Assembly: GCA_016200895.1 (NCBI GenBank)
Contig: JACQDX010000017.1
Location: 185,311 to 249,310, forward strand
Source of the DNA: Burkholderiales bacterium
GTDB lineage: Bacteria > Pseudomonadota > Gammaproteobacteria > Burkholderiales > Burkholderiaceae_D
Direction of reading: 5' to 3'
DNA: 64,000 bases
The position numbers and the translations under genes are program-made. Position 1 is the first letter of the stretch; each line of letters begins with the position of its first letter. The notes under the pieces are model-generated. The model saw nothing but the letters and a program-made list of their open reading frames with translations, was not told where the DNA came from and did not search any database. Shown piece by piece: positions 19,082-28,062 of the stretch.

Positions 19082-20076
19082 GGGCGTTCAAAAGCACCCT
19101 GAGTCACCTGTGCACCTTCGGCATGGCGGGCCAGGCTGGCTTGCCAGTCGGTACGGGGTGTATAACGTTCAGGGTCACGTTGTGCTGCATCGAGTGCGGC
19201 GCGCAAGGTGCCAACTACCTGGCTGACGTAATTGGGGCTGCGCTGGCGGCCTTCTATCTTGATGGCGGCTACGCCCATATTGATGAGCTTGGGCAGCAAG
19301 CCTATTGCATTCAGGCTGGTTGGTTCTTCCAGCGCATAATCTATTTCGCCTTCGACTTCGAAACGCCCTTTGCACAAAGTCGGATAACCGGCTGCTTCGC
19401 CAGGTGCATAGCGGTCTATCAGGGTGCCGCCAAGGCGGGCATACATGGTCTGGTCTTTCTCTTCCCAGCTCACGGCATGGGCTGGCGAGCAAACACCTTT
19501 GTTATTCGGTGAATCACCAGTGACATAGCTGGACAAAAGGCAGCGTCCTTCGGCCATGACGCACAGGCTGCCAAAGCCGAAGACTTCGATTTCTACACTG
19601 GTCTGGCGGATGATCTTTTCAATTTCTGACAAGGTCAGAACACGGGGTAATACGGCGCGTTTGATGGCAAATTGCTCGCGCATGAGTTCGATTGCATCCA
19701 GCGTACTTGCAGATCCCTGCACGGACAGGTGCAGCCGCAAGTCAGGGTAGCGGTCACGGGCATAGGCCATCAAACCCGGGTCAGCCAGTATCACTGCGTC
19801 TGCACCCATTTGTACTGCTGTATCAATTGCCGCCCGCCATTCGGCGACAGCGCGTGCTTGCGGATAGGTATTGATGGCAAAGAGAATTTGCCGGCCTCGT
19901 GCATGGGCATAGGCAACACCATGCCGTATATCATTGTCGCCAAAGTTAAGGCCGCCAAAATTGCGTGCATTGGTTGCGTTGCGCAAACCAAGGTATACCG
20001 CATTTGCCCCTTTATCTACCGCTGCCTTCAAGGCAAGCAGACTACCGGCAGGAGCCACCAGATCTATAGGTTTCAT
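19072..20076 (-). CDS. ubiU: UbiU, O2-independent ubiquinone hydroxylation protein (U32 family)
   Basis: This 334-residue U32 protein begins with the typical MKPIDLVAPAGSLLALKAAVDKGANAVYLGL. It holds the four-Cys iron-sulfur pattern in FGFGSLCVMAEGRCLLSSYVTG, NNKGVCSPAHAV and LCKGRFEVE. It partners UbiV (overlapping by 10 bases). U32 family proteins were formerly annotated as peptidases; the ubiUVT order makes the quinone role more likely. A weak FNR-like site (TTGACccagGACAA on the minus strand, 20112-20125, two mismatches) lies 36-49 bases upstream of the ATG. Confidence 0.92.
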   Translation of the reverse strand: MKPIDLVAPAGSLLALKAAVDKGANAVYLGLRNATNARNFGGLNFGDNDIRHGVAYAHARGRQILFAINTYPQARAVAEWRAAIDTAVQMGADAVILADPGLMAYARDRYPDLRLHLSVQGSASTLDAIELMREQFAIKRAVLPRVLTLSEIEKIIRQTSVEIEVFGFGSLCVMAEGRCLLSSYVTGDSPNNKGVCSPAHAVSWEEKDQTMYARLGGTLIDRYAPGEAAGYPTLCKGRFEVEGEIDYALEEPTSLNAIGLLPKLINMGVAAIKIEGRQRSPNYVSQVVGTLRAALDAAQRDPERYTPRTDWQASLARHAEGAQVTQGAFERPWK

Positions 20077-20147
20077 GACTCAGATGGTAATGAAAATTAT
20101 TCGCATGGTCATTGTCCTGGGTCAACAAAGCACCATCCATCCCTGCT

Positions 20148-20843
20148 TTAAGCCAAAGCATGAATATTTTTCTGATAAGACTTGAGTGCTTCTTCGGATG
20201 CTATATGTATGCTGGCACCACATACCTTGATCAAATGCTCATCCATCAGTTGATGCAGGACACGGGACAAGGTTTCTGGCGACAAATTCAGCAATGAGGC
20301 GACCAGGTGTTTTTTTAGTTCAAGACGGATGTCATTGCTATGCTGGGAGGCAGATAGCTGCAAGAGATAATCGATTACTCTCTGGGTGGCATTTTGCAGG
20401 GAATAACGTTCTACATTGCGGATAAAACCCAGCAGACGATAAGACAAACCCGCCAGCATTTGCCGGGATATCGACGGTGAACGGCCAAGCAATTGCAGCA
20501 GGGCATGGCGGGGAATTTTCAGCAGCAGCGTGTTTTCCAGTGCTTCTGCATAGAAGGGGTAGGGTTCATCCAGAAACATCATGGCTTCGCCCAGACTTTG
20601 TCCACCGCGTATCAGTTCCAGGACTTTATCATTGCCTTGCGACGAGGGCAGGCACAGCTTGACCAGGCCAAAAACCACGATGTAGGTGGCTTCTGCCATA
20701 TCGCCTTTGCGAAACAGCATCTCGCCCTTGTCCAGCTCCAGCTTGACCACTTCTTTTTGCAGTTCGCTGACATCTTCCTGCGAAATATGGCGGAACAAGG
20801 CATGATTTTGCAACAGGCCCAATAAATTTATTTTCGTCATCAC
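20148..20843 (-). CDS. Crp/Fnr-family regulator, DNR/NnrR-like
   Basis: The 231-residue protein has an N-terminal cyclic-nucleotide-binding-type beta-roll (LFRKGDMAEATYIVVFGLVKL, GQSLGEAMMFLDEPYPFYAEAL), a dimer helix and a C-terminal HTH (HLVASLLNLSPETLSRVLHQL). It lacks the N-terminal Cys cluster of oxygen-sensing FNR (its only Cys residues lie elsewhere), so it resembles NO/heme-type DNR/NnrR regulators rather than FNR. ATG at 20840, right after GTG at 20843, is an equally good start (GGAGA site upstream). It probably controls the surrounding nitrate/NO genes. Confidence 0.88.
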   Translation of the reverse strand: MMTKINLLGLLQNHALFRHISQEDVSELQKEVVKLELDKGEMLFRKGDMAEATYIVVFGLVKLCLPSSQGNDKVLELIRGGQSLGEAMMFLDEPYPFYAEALENTLLLKIPRHALLQLLGRSPSISRQMLAGLSYRLLGFIRNVERYSLQNATQRVIDYLLQLSASQHSNDIRLELKKHLVASLLNLSPETLSRVLHQLMDEHLIKVCGASIHIASEEALKSYQKNIHALA

Positions 20844-20857
20844 AGATCTCCGGCAAA

Positions 20858-20871
20858 CTGATTGAGATCAA
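20858..20871 (-). promoter_or_regulatory. FNR/DNR box upstream of the Crp/Fnr gene
   Basis: On the minus strand TTGATCTCAATCAG matches the FNR/DNR consensus TTGATnnnnATCAA at 9 of 10 defined positions. It lies 15-28 bases before the annotated start. That is close for an activator site at -41.5, so autorepression or a misplaced start is possible. Confidence 0.5.
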
Positions 20872-20952
20872 GTGTAGAAGTGATGTGTTGATATGCCTAT
20901 ACGCCGGGAGGACTAGGCCGCTGCTGCAAATGGATAATGAGCGTTGGAGTTG

Positions 20953-21600
20953 TTAATTTTTATCCATGCCATGTTCAACTGCATACACAGCAATTTGCAC
21001 ACGGCTGGTCAGATTCAGTTTCTTCAAAATATTTTGCACATGGATTTTGACTGTGCTTTCTGCCACATCCAGATTGCGGGCAATTTCTTTATTGCTTTCA
21101 CCACGCGCCACACAGACCATGGTTTCGCGTTCCCTGGGAGTCAGCTTTTCTTTTTTTGGAATATTGCTTTGGTTAAGTCCTGAGCGAAATTGCATGACCA
21201 GCTTGGCTGTCATGGATTCGGCAATCACAGGTTCACCTGCGGCAGCACGTTTAATGGCCTGCGTCAGATAGTCTGCTTCTATATTTTTCAACAAGTAACC
21301 GCGCGCGCCATTCTTTAATGCAGTCGTTAAATCCTCAGCTTCTTCTGAAACGGTCAGCATGAGGACTGCAGTATCTGGCAAATCCTCAACGATGAGTTGC
21401 ATGGCTTCCAGACCAGACAAACCTGGCATATTCAAGTCCATCAAGACGACGTCAGGACGTAGTTGCTTGGCCCGTTTGACGCCTTCAAGTCCATCCACGG
21501 CTTCACCGACCACTTCAAACTCTGGATTACGCTGTAACAATAAGCGCATGCCACTGCGAAAAAGAGTGTGGTCATCCACCAGTAAAATCTTGATAGGCAT
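20953..21600 (-). CDS. narL: Nitrate/nitrite response regulator NarL
   Basis: The 215-residue protein has a receiver domain (LLVDDHTLFRSGMR, phospho-acceptor Asp in VVLMDLNMPGLSG, conserved Lys in GYLLKNIEADY) and a C-terminal LuxR/NarL-type HTH (LTPRERETMVCVARGESNKEIARNLDVAESTVKIHVQNILKKLNL). It is adjacent to the narX-like kinase (36 bases downstream of its stop), so it is the cognate NarL that should activate narK/narG when nitrate is present. Confidence 0.93.
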   Translation of the reverse strand: MPIKILLVDDHTLFRSGMRLLLQRNPEFEVVGEAVDGLEGVKRAKQLRPDVVLMDLNMPGLSGLEAMQLIVEDLPDTAVLMLTVSEEAEDLTTALKNGARGYLLKNIEADYLTQAIKRAAAGEPVIAESMTAKLVMQFRSGLNQSNIPKKEKLTPRERETMVCVARGESNKEIARNLDVAESTVKIHVQNILKKLNLTSRVQIAVYAVEHGMDKN

Positions 21601-21636
21601 TGATATTCCGTGTTTTCTGATACTTATAAAATGAGC

Positions 21637-23574
21637 TTATGCTACCAGACGTTCTTGCCGCAATAGTTCAAGCGCAATGGTGGTGCCCTCACCAACCTGG
21701 CTCTTGATATCGAATTTGGCGGCCAGCCGTTCGGCTCTTTCCTGCATGATGCGCAGGCCTACATGTGCTTCACCTTTTTCGTGGACTTTGTCCATGTTGA
21801 AGCCTTCGCCATCATCCGTCACGGTCAGGGAAAAATCCCGTTCATTCTGTACCTTGACCCTGACCTCACTGGCTTGTGCATGTTTGCGCACATTCGATAA
21901 AGCTTCCTGCAAAATGAATAGCACTTGCAATTGCTGTTCAGGGGCAAGAGGTGCGCCATTGCCGACAAACTCAATCTCACCATGCACACCAGTCTGACGC
22001 TGGAATTTGCCTACGACATTGCGCATTTCTGATTCCAGGTTACTGTCTTGCAAGCGGGTGCGGAAATTAAGCAATAGCTCCCGTACATCTTCATAGCTTT
22101 CCTGTACTCCGGCACGTAGCATGGGGGTGATATCCTTGATTTCTTCTACATCATTACGACTCAGGGAATCTTCCAGCATCTGTACTTGCAGGTTCAGGAA
22201 ATTCAAACCTTGCGCAATGCTGTCATGCAGGCCTTGCGCCAGCAGATTGCGTTCATTCGATACGGCAAATTCTTTTTCTCTGGCGATCAGCCGCTGGTTT
22301 TCAATGGCGATACCCAGGTTTTTACCCAGGGTTTCCAGCAGACGTCGTTCTTCGCTGGTGATGTCACGTTCCTTGGAAAAATGCAAAGAGAAGCTGCCAA
22401 TGACCTGTTCACGCGCCAGTATCTGGAAAACCGCCAATGAGAAAAAACCTTCTTCCTGGCAGCGGTAACGGCGTTGCTGGTCCATCTTGCGGAAATCCCT
22501 GACAATGATAATTCCCTGATGGGTAGCCGCGCCGCACAGACAATCGTCTGTCTTGATGCAATGTTCCTCTTCTATCATTTTTTCCGAGATACCTTCATGC
22601 ACCGTGATATGCAAGTTATCGCTGAGGTTATCGAGTATGCGTACCGTGCCGCCATCGGCTTCTATTCTCTGCATTATCCTGTGCAGGAACCCACGACATA
22701 ATTCTTCTATCGCATGTGGCCCGGCCAGGAATCCGGCAATTTCATACAAGGTGCTGATCTCATGATTCTGGTCTTGCAGCCTGGCGGTTTTTTCTGCCAC
22801 GCGTTCTTCCAAGGTGCGGTGCACGCTTTGTACATGGTCAGCCATCTGGTTGAAGGCTTGTGCCAGAACACCAAACTCATCTTCAGTCTCAATTGGCAGA
22901 CGCACGCTCAGATCGTCCTTGGACATGCGCGCGATACCTGCCTGCATGCGCGTGACCGGACCGACTATCCACAGGTAGAGCAAATACAGCAATGCGATAC
23001 TGGCCGCCAGTGACATGAAAATCAGGACGGTCTGACATAAGCGCAACCAGGTCGTTTTTTCTGCCAGTTCAACTTCGACCAGAGATACCAGTTTATTGAT
23101 GCTTTCCACAAAAACAGGTAACTCTTCTCTGTACGAGACGAGTGCTGCCTGCTTATTTTGTAGATTATTTTCAATCAATACTTTTCGGGCATTGACTTGT
23201 ATATGTTGCTGCCATTCATTTTGAACCAGGAGCATTTGCTCACGAACAGGCTTGGAGGAAGGCAAGAACAGGGGGCGCTTGGCGTCGCCCGTTTGCAAGT
23301 CGCCCAAGGTGCGATTGAAGTCTTCAAGTTCATGCTCTATTTTCATGGCGACCTGATCATGTTCAAGTTCCATCGCCAATCTGTAAGAACGCATGCGCAG
23401 GCTACCGGCTTCATTGATCGCAGCGCCGCCGCCCTCCAATTGCCATGACAGCAACAAGGTGTAGCCAACTGCTGCCAGCGTAAGACCCAGACCGATCAGC
23501 GTCGTCAGCAATATCCTGAAAGTCAGGCGCTTGCCTACGGGCAAGGTATGGGGTGAGCCTGAGATTGGGTTCAT
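21637..23574 (-). CDS. narX: Nitrate/nitrite sensor histidine kinase NarX
   Basis: The 645-residue protein has an N-terminal membrane helix (about 19-42) and a periplasmic helical sensor with the nitrate-binding P-box GGGAAINEAGSLRMRSYRLAMELEH (about 49-73). A second membrane helix (about 182-205), a HAMP domain, a GAF-like region with a Cys pair (CIKTDDCLCG), a HisKA_3 phospho-acceptor (NLLAQGLHDSIAQGLNFL) and an HATPase domain (VTDDGEGFNM) follow. It phosphorylates NarL when nitrate is bound (family knowledge). The order narX-narL is contiguous on the minus strand. The length is slightly above the enterobacterial protein because of the GAF region. Confidence 0.93.
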   Translation of the reverse strand: MNPISGSPHTLPVGKRLTFRILLTTLIGLGLTLAAVGYTLLLSWQLEGGGAAINEAGSLRMRSYRLAMELEHDQVAMKIEHELEDFNRTLGDLQTGDAKRPLFLPSSKPVREQMLLVQNEWQQHIQVNARKVLIENNLQNKQAALVSYREELPVFVESINKLVSLVEVELAEKTTWLRLCQTVLIFMSLAASIALLYLLYLWIVGPVTRMQAGIARMSKDDLSVRLPIETEDEFGVLAQAFNQMADHVQSVHRTLEERVAEKTARLQDQNHEISTLYEIAGFLAGPHAIEELCRGFLHRIMQRIEADGGTVRILDNLSDNLHITVHEGISEKMIEEEHCIKTDDCLCGAATHQGIIIVRDFRKMDQQRRYRCQEEGFFSLAVFQILAREQVIGSFSLHFSKERDITSEERRLLETLGKNLGIAIENQRLIAREKEFAVSNERNLLAQGLHDSIAQGLNFLNLQVQMLEDSLSRNDVEEIKDITPMLRAGVQESYEDVRELLLNFRTRLQDSNLESEMRNVVGKFQRQTGVHGEIEFVGNGAPLAPEQQLQVLFILQEALSNVRKHAQASEVRVKVQNERDFSLTVTDDGEGFNMDKVHEKGEAHVGLRIMQERAERLAAKFDIKSQVGEGTTIALELLRQERLVA

Positions 23575-23631
23575 AGAAGATATTTAGCTAGTAAGTGTCA
23601 GGGCTAGTATAGGCGCATTGCAGAGCATTTT

Positions 23632-24327
23632 TCATGGTTCGCAATAAGAGACTTCCTTTATGACGGCTTTGCTGGCAATGTTCAGGGGGCACACCATGGG
23701 TAAAAAAGTATCAGAGCGTTCTGAATAGGCCAGCAAGGCACCGTTGCTCATATCAAAATACCAGCCATGCAATGCAATGTCGCCTCTGGCCTCACGCTCG
23801 GATATCCAGGGAAAACTGCGCAGATTATTCAATGAGTTGATGACAGCGCCCAATTCGCAGGCACGTATTTGTTCCAATTCTGAACAATTCGCCAGTTGCT
23901 GCAACACTTGTTGCTTGACTGGTTCAACTATCTTCATCCAACGGCCTATGAAATCTATCTTGCGGCTGGGCTGGTAACCCTGCATCAGCGCCCGTATGCC
24001 ACCGCATTTTTCATGGCCCATGACGATGATGCGTTTTACATTCAGGGCCTCGACAGCAAACTGTATGGCGGCACTTACGCCATGTTGTTGTGCTGATTCA
24101 TTACAGGGCGGCACCAGATTGGCGACATTGCGAACCACAAAAATATCGCCAGGGTCACAATCGAGCAACAAGGCAGGATCTACCCGTGAATCGCAGCAAC
24201 CTATCAATAAGGTGGTGGGATTCTGGCCGTGATTCAGCTTTTCAAACAACTTGTCTTCACCTGCGAAATATTTGCTTTGAAAACGCTGGAATCCCTCTAT
24301 GAATTGCTGGATATTTCTGACTTCCAT
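23632..24327 (-). CDS. can: Beta-class carbonic anhydrase
   Basis: Beta-carbonic anhydrases interconvert CO2 and bicarbonate with a zinc ion held by two Cys and one His. The 231-residue product has the motifs CCDSRVDP (zinc Cys, with the catalytic Asp-Arg pair, about residues 43-50), VVRNVANLVPP, and MGHEKCGGIRALM (zinc His and Cys, about 104-116). The length is normal for the Can type. Its place between narX and moaA in the nitrate block is unusual and may reflect a need for bicarbonate during anaerobic growth (inference). Confidence 0.93.
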   Translation of the reverse strand: MEVRNIQQFIEGFQRFQSKYFAGEDKLFEKLNHGQNPTTLLIGCCDSRVDPALLLDCDPGDIFVVRNVANLVPPCNESAQQHGVSAAIQFAVEALNVKRIIVMGHEKCGGIRALMQGYQPSRKIDFIGRWMKIVEPVKQQVLQQLANCSELEQIRACELGAVINSLNNLRSFPWISEREARGDIALHGWYFDMSNGALLAYSERSDTFLPMVCPLNIASKAVIKEVSYCEP

Positions 24328-24358
24328 TCCTCACTCCATTCTCTACTCCATCATTCTG

Positions 24359-25399
24359 CTAACCGCCAGTTTGCGACATGAAGCGGATAATTTTATGCGG
24401 CTGCTCCTTGAATTCATGGCGTTCCGGCTTTAATTCTATCGCTGCCCGTATGGCGGCATCCAGTTCCTGGTCACTGATACCGGCGCGCAGCAAGGGGCGT
24501 AGTTCAAATTTCTCTTCCTGGCCCAGACACATGTATAAGGTACCATCTACTGACAGGCGCACACGGTTGCAGGTAGCGCAAAAATGCTGGCTGATGGGGG
24601 AGATGAAACCTATCGTGCCTTTGCTGTCGCCTGTAGTCCAGTAACGGGCCGGGCCACCGCCGAGTTCTGCTGCGGCGGGGACTAAATTAAACCGGCTGAC
24701 CAATTGATCGCGTATAGGGCCTATATCCATATACTGGCTGTTGCGCCCAGTCTCACCCATGGGCATGGCTTCGATCAGGCGCAGGATAAAGCCTTCTTCA
24801 AAGCAGAATTGCGCCATGCGCATGATTTCATGGTCATTGATACCGCGCATGACGACCATGTTGAGCTTGATGGGGTCGAACCCTGCCAGCTTGCCAGCCT
24901 GCAGCCCGGCCATGATGCTGGCGAAACTGTCGCGCCCTGTGATTTTTTCTGTGCAGGCACGGTCCAGACTATCCAGGCTGACATTGATACGGCGCACGCC
25001 TGCGTCGTGCAAGACTTGTGCATGCTTGTGCAATTGGGTCGCATTGGTGGACAGCGAAATATCTTTCAAACCTGGCAAGCCGGATAACTGCGCCACCAGT
25101 TGTGGCAAGCCACGGCGCAACAGAGGCTCGCCCCCCGTCAGACGCACACGCCCTACACCCATGCGGGCAAATGCGGCAACGACGCGTGTGACTTCATCAA
25201 AACGCAACCAGTTCTCTGGCTCTTCAAAACCAGAAAAACCTTTGGGCATGCAATAACTGCAACGCAGATCGCAACGATCAGTGACCGACAGGCGCAAATA
25301 ACTGACCTGGCGGCCAAAGCGGTCCATCAGTGCAGGTGCAATTGTGGTGGGTGCAGGAGTTTCCATATCTGCATTGTGGTCGGAGACTTGCAACAGCAC
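24359..25399 (-). CDS. moaA: GTP 3',8-cyclase MoaA (molybdenum cofactor synthesis)
   Basis: MoaA is a radical-SAM enzyme that makes the first intermediate of the molybdopterin pathway, needed for NarG. The protein has the N-terminal radical-SAM cluster LSVTDRCDLRCSYCMP, the SAM-binding LTGGEPLLRRG, and the C-terminal second cluster CATCNRVRLSVDGTLYMCLG. It ends in a Gly-Gly pair (SQTGG), a family hallmark. The start at 25399 is GTG; an ATG at 25366 (METPAPTTIAPALMDRFGR) is a plausible alternative. Its location in the nitrate block fits cofactor supply. Confidence 0.94.
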   Translation of the reverse strand: MLLQVSDHNADMETPAPTTIAPALMDRFGRQVSYLRLSVTDRCDLRCSYCMPKGFSGFEEPENWLRFDEVTRVVAAFARMGVGRVRLTGGEPLLRRGLPQLVAQLSGLPGLKDISLSTNATQLHKHAQVLHDAGVRRINVSLDSLDRACTEKITGRDSFASIMAGLQAGKLAGFDPIKLNMVVMRGINDHEIMRMAQFCFEEGFILRLIEAMPMGETGRNSQYMDIGPIRDQLVSRFNLVPAAAELGGGPARYWTTGDSKGTIGFISPISQHFCATCNRVRLSVDGTLYMCLGQEEKFELRPLLRAGISDQELDAAIRAAIELKPERHEFKEQPHKIIRFMSQTGG

Positions 25400-25460
25400 A
25401 ATTCGCCGCCAAGCTAAAGGGAGATAGTTCTTTCGACCTATATGAGTGACTTAGAGTAAC

Positions 25461-26765
25461 TTATTTAGCCAGGAATACGGCTTTCAATTCATGCCGGTAA
25501 CGCAGCAAGCACATGATCAGCAGACTGCCCAAATAGCCCTGGGATATGGAAAAGGCAATTCCTGCCGCTGTAGCGAGCCGAGCTGGTGCCAGCGGCAATA
25601 ACATCAGCAAAGCGAATGCCAACAATACAGCACGCGCTTGCCATAACAAGCGCTGCGGCGGCAATACCGCTTGCATGGTAGGTACGCGCTGCCCCATTGG
25701 TGTTTGTCTTCTCAGATGCATGAACACCAGGAATGGAATTATCTTGCCCAGCATCGCATTGACAGGTAATACCGCGCCACCAACCAGTACCAGCACAGCT
25801 ATCCACCAGGGTAGCGCCCGCGAGATAAAGTCCGGGAAAACAGGTCCGCCAACATGTTTGAGTACAGGTAGCAAGGCTGCCAGCAGAGCTGCGCACATAT
25901 AGCTGGCAGTACACACCAGCCATAAGCCCCAGGCCGGATCAAAACGGCGTTTAGCGCGCCAGACCGTCACAAAGGCAATTGACGCCAACAGGAAAATCAC
26001 CAGGCAAACCAATAACAAGGCAAACTGTTGCAGCGCTGGCCAGAATGCCAATAACAAAGGTAGCCACAGCACACCCGGCAATGCCTTTTGCCAATATGCT
26101 GACGGACGTTTTGTTTGCCAGAACATGGGTACGGTTGTTGATGCTATTCCCAGTACCAGCGTCGCTATCCAGCCTGTCAAGCCCCAAGCCACATGCAAGT
26201 CCAGCAAGTACATGACATCAAATTGCCACCAGCCAGCAAAATTGCCTGCCAGGCTGATACCCAGTGCCACGACCAGCAAGAACGCCAGAGGTATCCATTG
26301 CAAGGTACGGGTGGTGCTATCGACGACTGCAATCTTGCATGCCGCTGTCAGTAAAGCCAGTGTGACAGCACCATATAGTAGCGATGCAAGCATACCGGCA
26401 AAAATAAATCCTGCAGTGATACCCTGCAAAAATCCCAGGCTAAGGCCAACTGCAATCAAGGCAGAACCAAGCGCGACAAAAGGCGCTATCTTGCGCGCAC
26501 CTGCCACCGCCTGTCCTGCCACCACAGGCATTAATTGAAACAGCGCCCCTATCATGATGGGAGCCAGCATACCCAGTACCAGACTGTGCGTAAGCGCCAA
26601 AGTCAAAGGCGAAAACCGGTCTGGCAAACCTTGCTGTGGGCCAAATGCCAGCAACAAGCCTGTCAATACTCCCATCCAGGGCGCTGGCAATAGACAGCCA
26701 AAGATAGTGCCTGGCGAAGGAGATAGCTCGTAGTTAAGAATTTTTACGCCAGCCATAGATGGCAA
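25461..26765 (-). CDS. Heme-copper-oxidase-like / NnrS-like polytopic membrane protein
   Basis: This 434-residue protein has about 12 membrane segments. His residues occur in the patterns ALTHSLVLGMLAPIMIGALFQLMPVVAG (about 58-86), YLLDLHVAWGLTGWIATLVLGIASTTVPMFW (about 186-216) and LGKIIPFLVFMHLRRQ (about 351-366). These resemble reduced heme-copper-oxidase subunit I or NnrS-type folds found near nitrate and NO genes. I cannot assign a specific activity. The start could be MAGVKILNYELSPSPG, three residues in. It lies between the hemerythrin gene and moaA on the same strand. Confidence 0.65.
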   Translation of the reverse strand: MPSMAGVKILNYELSPSPGTIFGCLLPAPWMGVLTGLLLAFGPQQGLPDRFSPLTLALTHSLVLGMLAPIMIGALFQLMPVVAGQAVAGARKIAPFVALGSALIAVGLSLGFLQGITAGFIFAGMLASLLYGAVTLALLTAACKIAVVDSTTRTLQWIPLAFLLVVALGISLAGNFAGWWQFDVMYLLDLHVAWGLTGWIATLVLGIASTTVPMFWQTKRPSAYWQKALPGVLWLPLLLAFWPALQQFALLLVCLVIFLLASIAFVTVWRAKRRFDPAWGLWLVCTASYMCAALLAALLPVLKHVGGPVFPDFISRALPWWIAVLVLVGGAVLPVNAMLGKIIPFLVFMHLRRQTPMGQRVPTMQAVLPPQRLLWQARAVLLAFALLMLLPLAPARLATAAGIAFSISQGYLGSLLIMCLLRYRHELKAVFLAK

Positions 26766-26811
26766 TCCAGGTATTGCTCAAGTGTGCAACAGAGATGACT
26801 TTCTAAGCGCA

Positions 26812-27264
26812 CTAAGCGCAAGAGCAGGCACCACAACAAGTACTCCCCATACCCAGAACTGCTTCCAGATTGGGAATACTGCCGCCACACATGGGATACA
26901 GAATATTCTCTTCCTTGATATTGTGTTGCTGTATCAGGACATTCAGCGTATCGAGCACAGCCAGCGCCTGGTCTGCTTGCCCGGATTCAATCGCAGCATT
27001 TGCTTCGTCGCGCAAATTGCGGATCTCTATATGCTCAGCACGCATGACCACGGTAGGGCCTTGCAGCATGCCGGTTGCTTTTTCAAGAGCCGGGAAAAGC
27101 TTGTCTTCTTCTACAGCGAAATGGCTATTCAGTTGCTCACTGAATAAACGGAAATTCCTTTTGGCAGCCGCCATATCACCCTTGTGCAAAGCAGCTTCAC
27201 AGCGATTCAATTGCTCATCGCATTCTGTGTGCTGAAGTACGAGTTGTTTCATTGCTTGCGACAT
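26812..27264 (-). CDS. Hemerythrin HHE-domain protein
   Basis: The 150-residue four-helix protein shows likely di-iron ligands: His in VLQHTECDEQL (about 12), HFAVEEDKLFP (His and Glu, about 48-52), a central His in RAEHIEIRNL (about 78), and QQHNIKEENILYP (His and Glu, about 113-118). Such proteins bind oxygen or NO or repair iron-sulfur clusters under nitrosative stress. An unusual Cys-rich tail, STCCGACSCA, ends the protein and might bind metal. It starts 16 bases after the parvulin gene. Confidence 0.87.
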   Translation of the reverse strand: MSQAMKQLVLQHTECDEQLNRCEAALHKGDMAAAKRNFRLFSEQLNSHFAVEEDKLFPALEKATGMLQGPTVVMRAEHIEIRNLRDEANAAIESGQADQALAVLDTLNVLIQQHNIKEENILYPMCGGSIPNLEAVLGMGSTCCGACSCA

Positions 27265-27280
27265 GATTTCACTTTCTTGA

Positions 27281-28027
27281 TTATTGAACCAATGGCGTAT
27301 CTGCGCCTTGTATATCTATGCCAGAAATCTTTGCGCGCCCCACCAGCAATTGCAGATACTGGCGCAAAGCATGATCGTGACTTGCCTGGTGCATGGCCTT
27401 TGCGATATTGCTTTCTATGTCGTCGAAAGGCAGTAAATTTCCATCCATTTTGCGACCCACCAGGATGATGTGCAGGCCGAAGCGGGTTTCCACCAGCGTG
27501 GGAATAATGCGCCCAGGCTCTGCCGCAAAAACGGCTTGTTCAAACTCGGGCACGGTCGCACCGCGAGTTATCTGCCCCAGGCTGCCGCCTACTTCACTGG
27601 ATGGGCAATTTGAATTTGCTTTCGCACATTCTGCAAACAGGGAAGGAGTTTCCAGCAAATCTGCCAGCACCACGGAAGCATGCTTGCGCAAGGCATCCAG
27701 GTCTACACCCGGCGTCACCTGAAACAGGATATGGCTGGCCTCGGCCAGTTCGCCGACCTTGAAGCGGTCAGGATAAGCTTGATACTGACGCAGGCATTCC
27801 TCACGCCCTGGCGTCGGTACTTTGACTTCCTGCTGCAGCAAAGCCTCGATACTGGCATCGTCGTCTTCATGCTGCAAGCCCAGATGCTGCGCCTCATCCA
27901 GCAAGACACGGCGCAACACCAGTGCGGTCATGGCGCTTTTCATCGCATCTGCGGCATCCTGATGCGCTGGCAATTCCTGCTCCATATCGGCATCTGTCAG
28001 TTCGTAATCATTGACAATGACTGGCAT
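27281..28027 (-). CDS. Cytosolic parvulin-type peptidyl-prolyl isomerase (PpiC-like)
   Basis: The 248-residue protein has a parvulin/rotamase domain (about residues 90-210): EASHILFQV near its start, then AKANSNCPSSEVGGSLGQITRGATVPEFEQAVFAAEPGRIIPTLVETRFGLHIILV. An N-terminal helical region resembles the SurA/PpiC chaperone part. There is no signal peptide, so it should work in the cytosol. It lies directly after narI (with a small repeat element in the gap), and such parvulins are often in nar operons, suggesting a role in folding the NarGHI complex (inference). Confidence 0.87.
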   Translation of the reverse strand: MPVIVNDYELTDADMEQELPAHQDAADAMKSAMTALVLRRVLLDEAQHLGLQHEDDDASIEALLQQEVKVPTPGREECLRQYQAYPDRFKVGELAEASHILFQVTPGVDLDALRKHASVVLADLLETPSLFAECAKANSNCPSSEVGGSLGQITRGATVPEFEQAVFAAEPGRIIPTLVETRFGLHIILVGRKMDGNLLPFDDIESNIAKAMHQASHDHALRQYLQLLVGRAKISGIDIQGADTPLVQ

Positions 28028-28062
28028 ATTATTCTCCCTTACTTAACTCAACTTACGTTATC

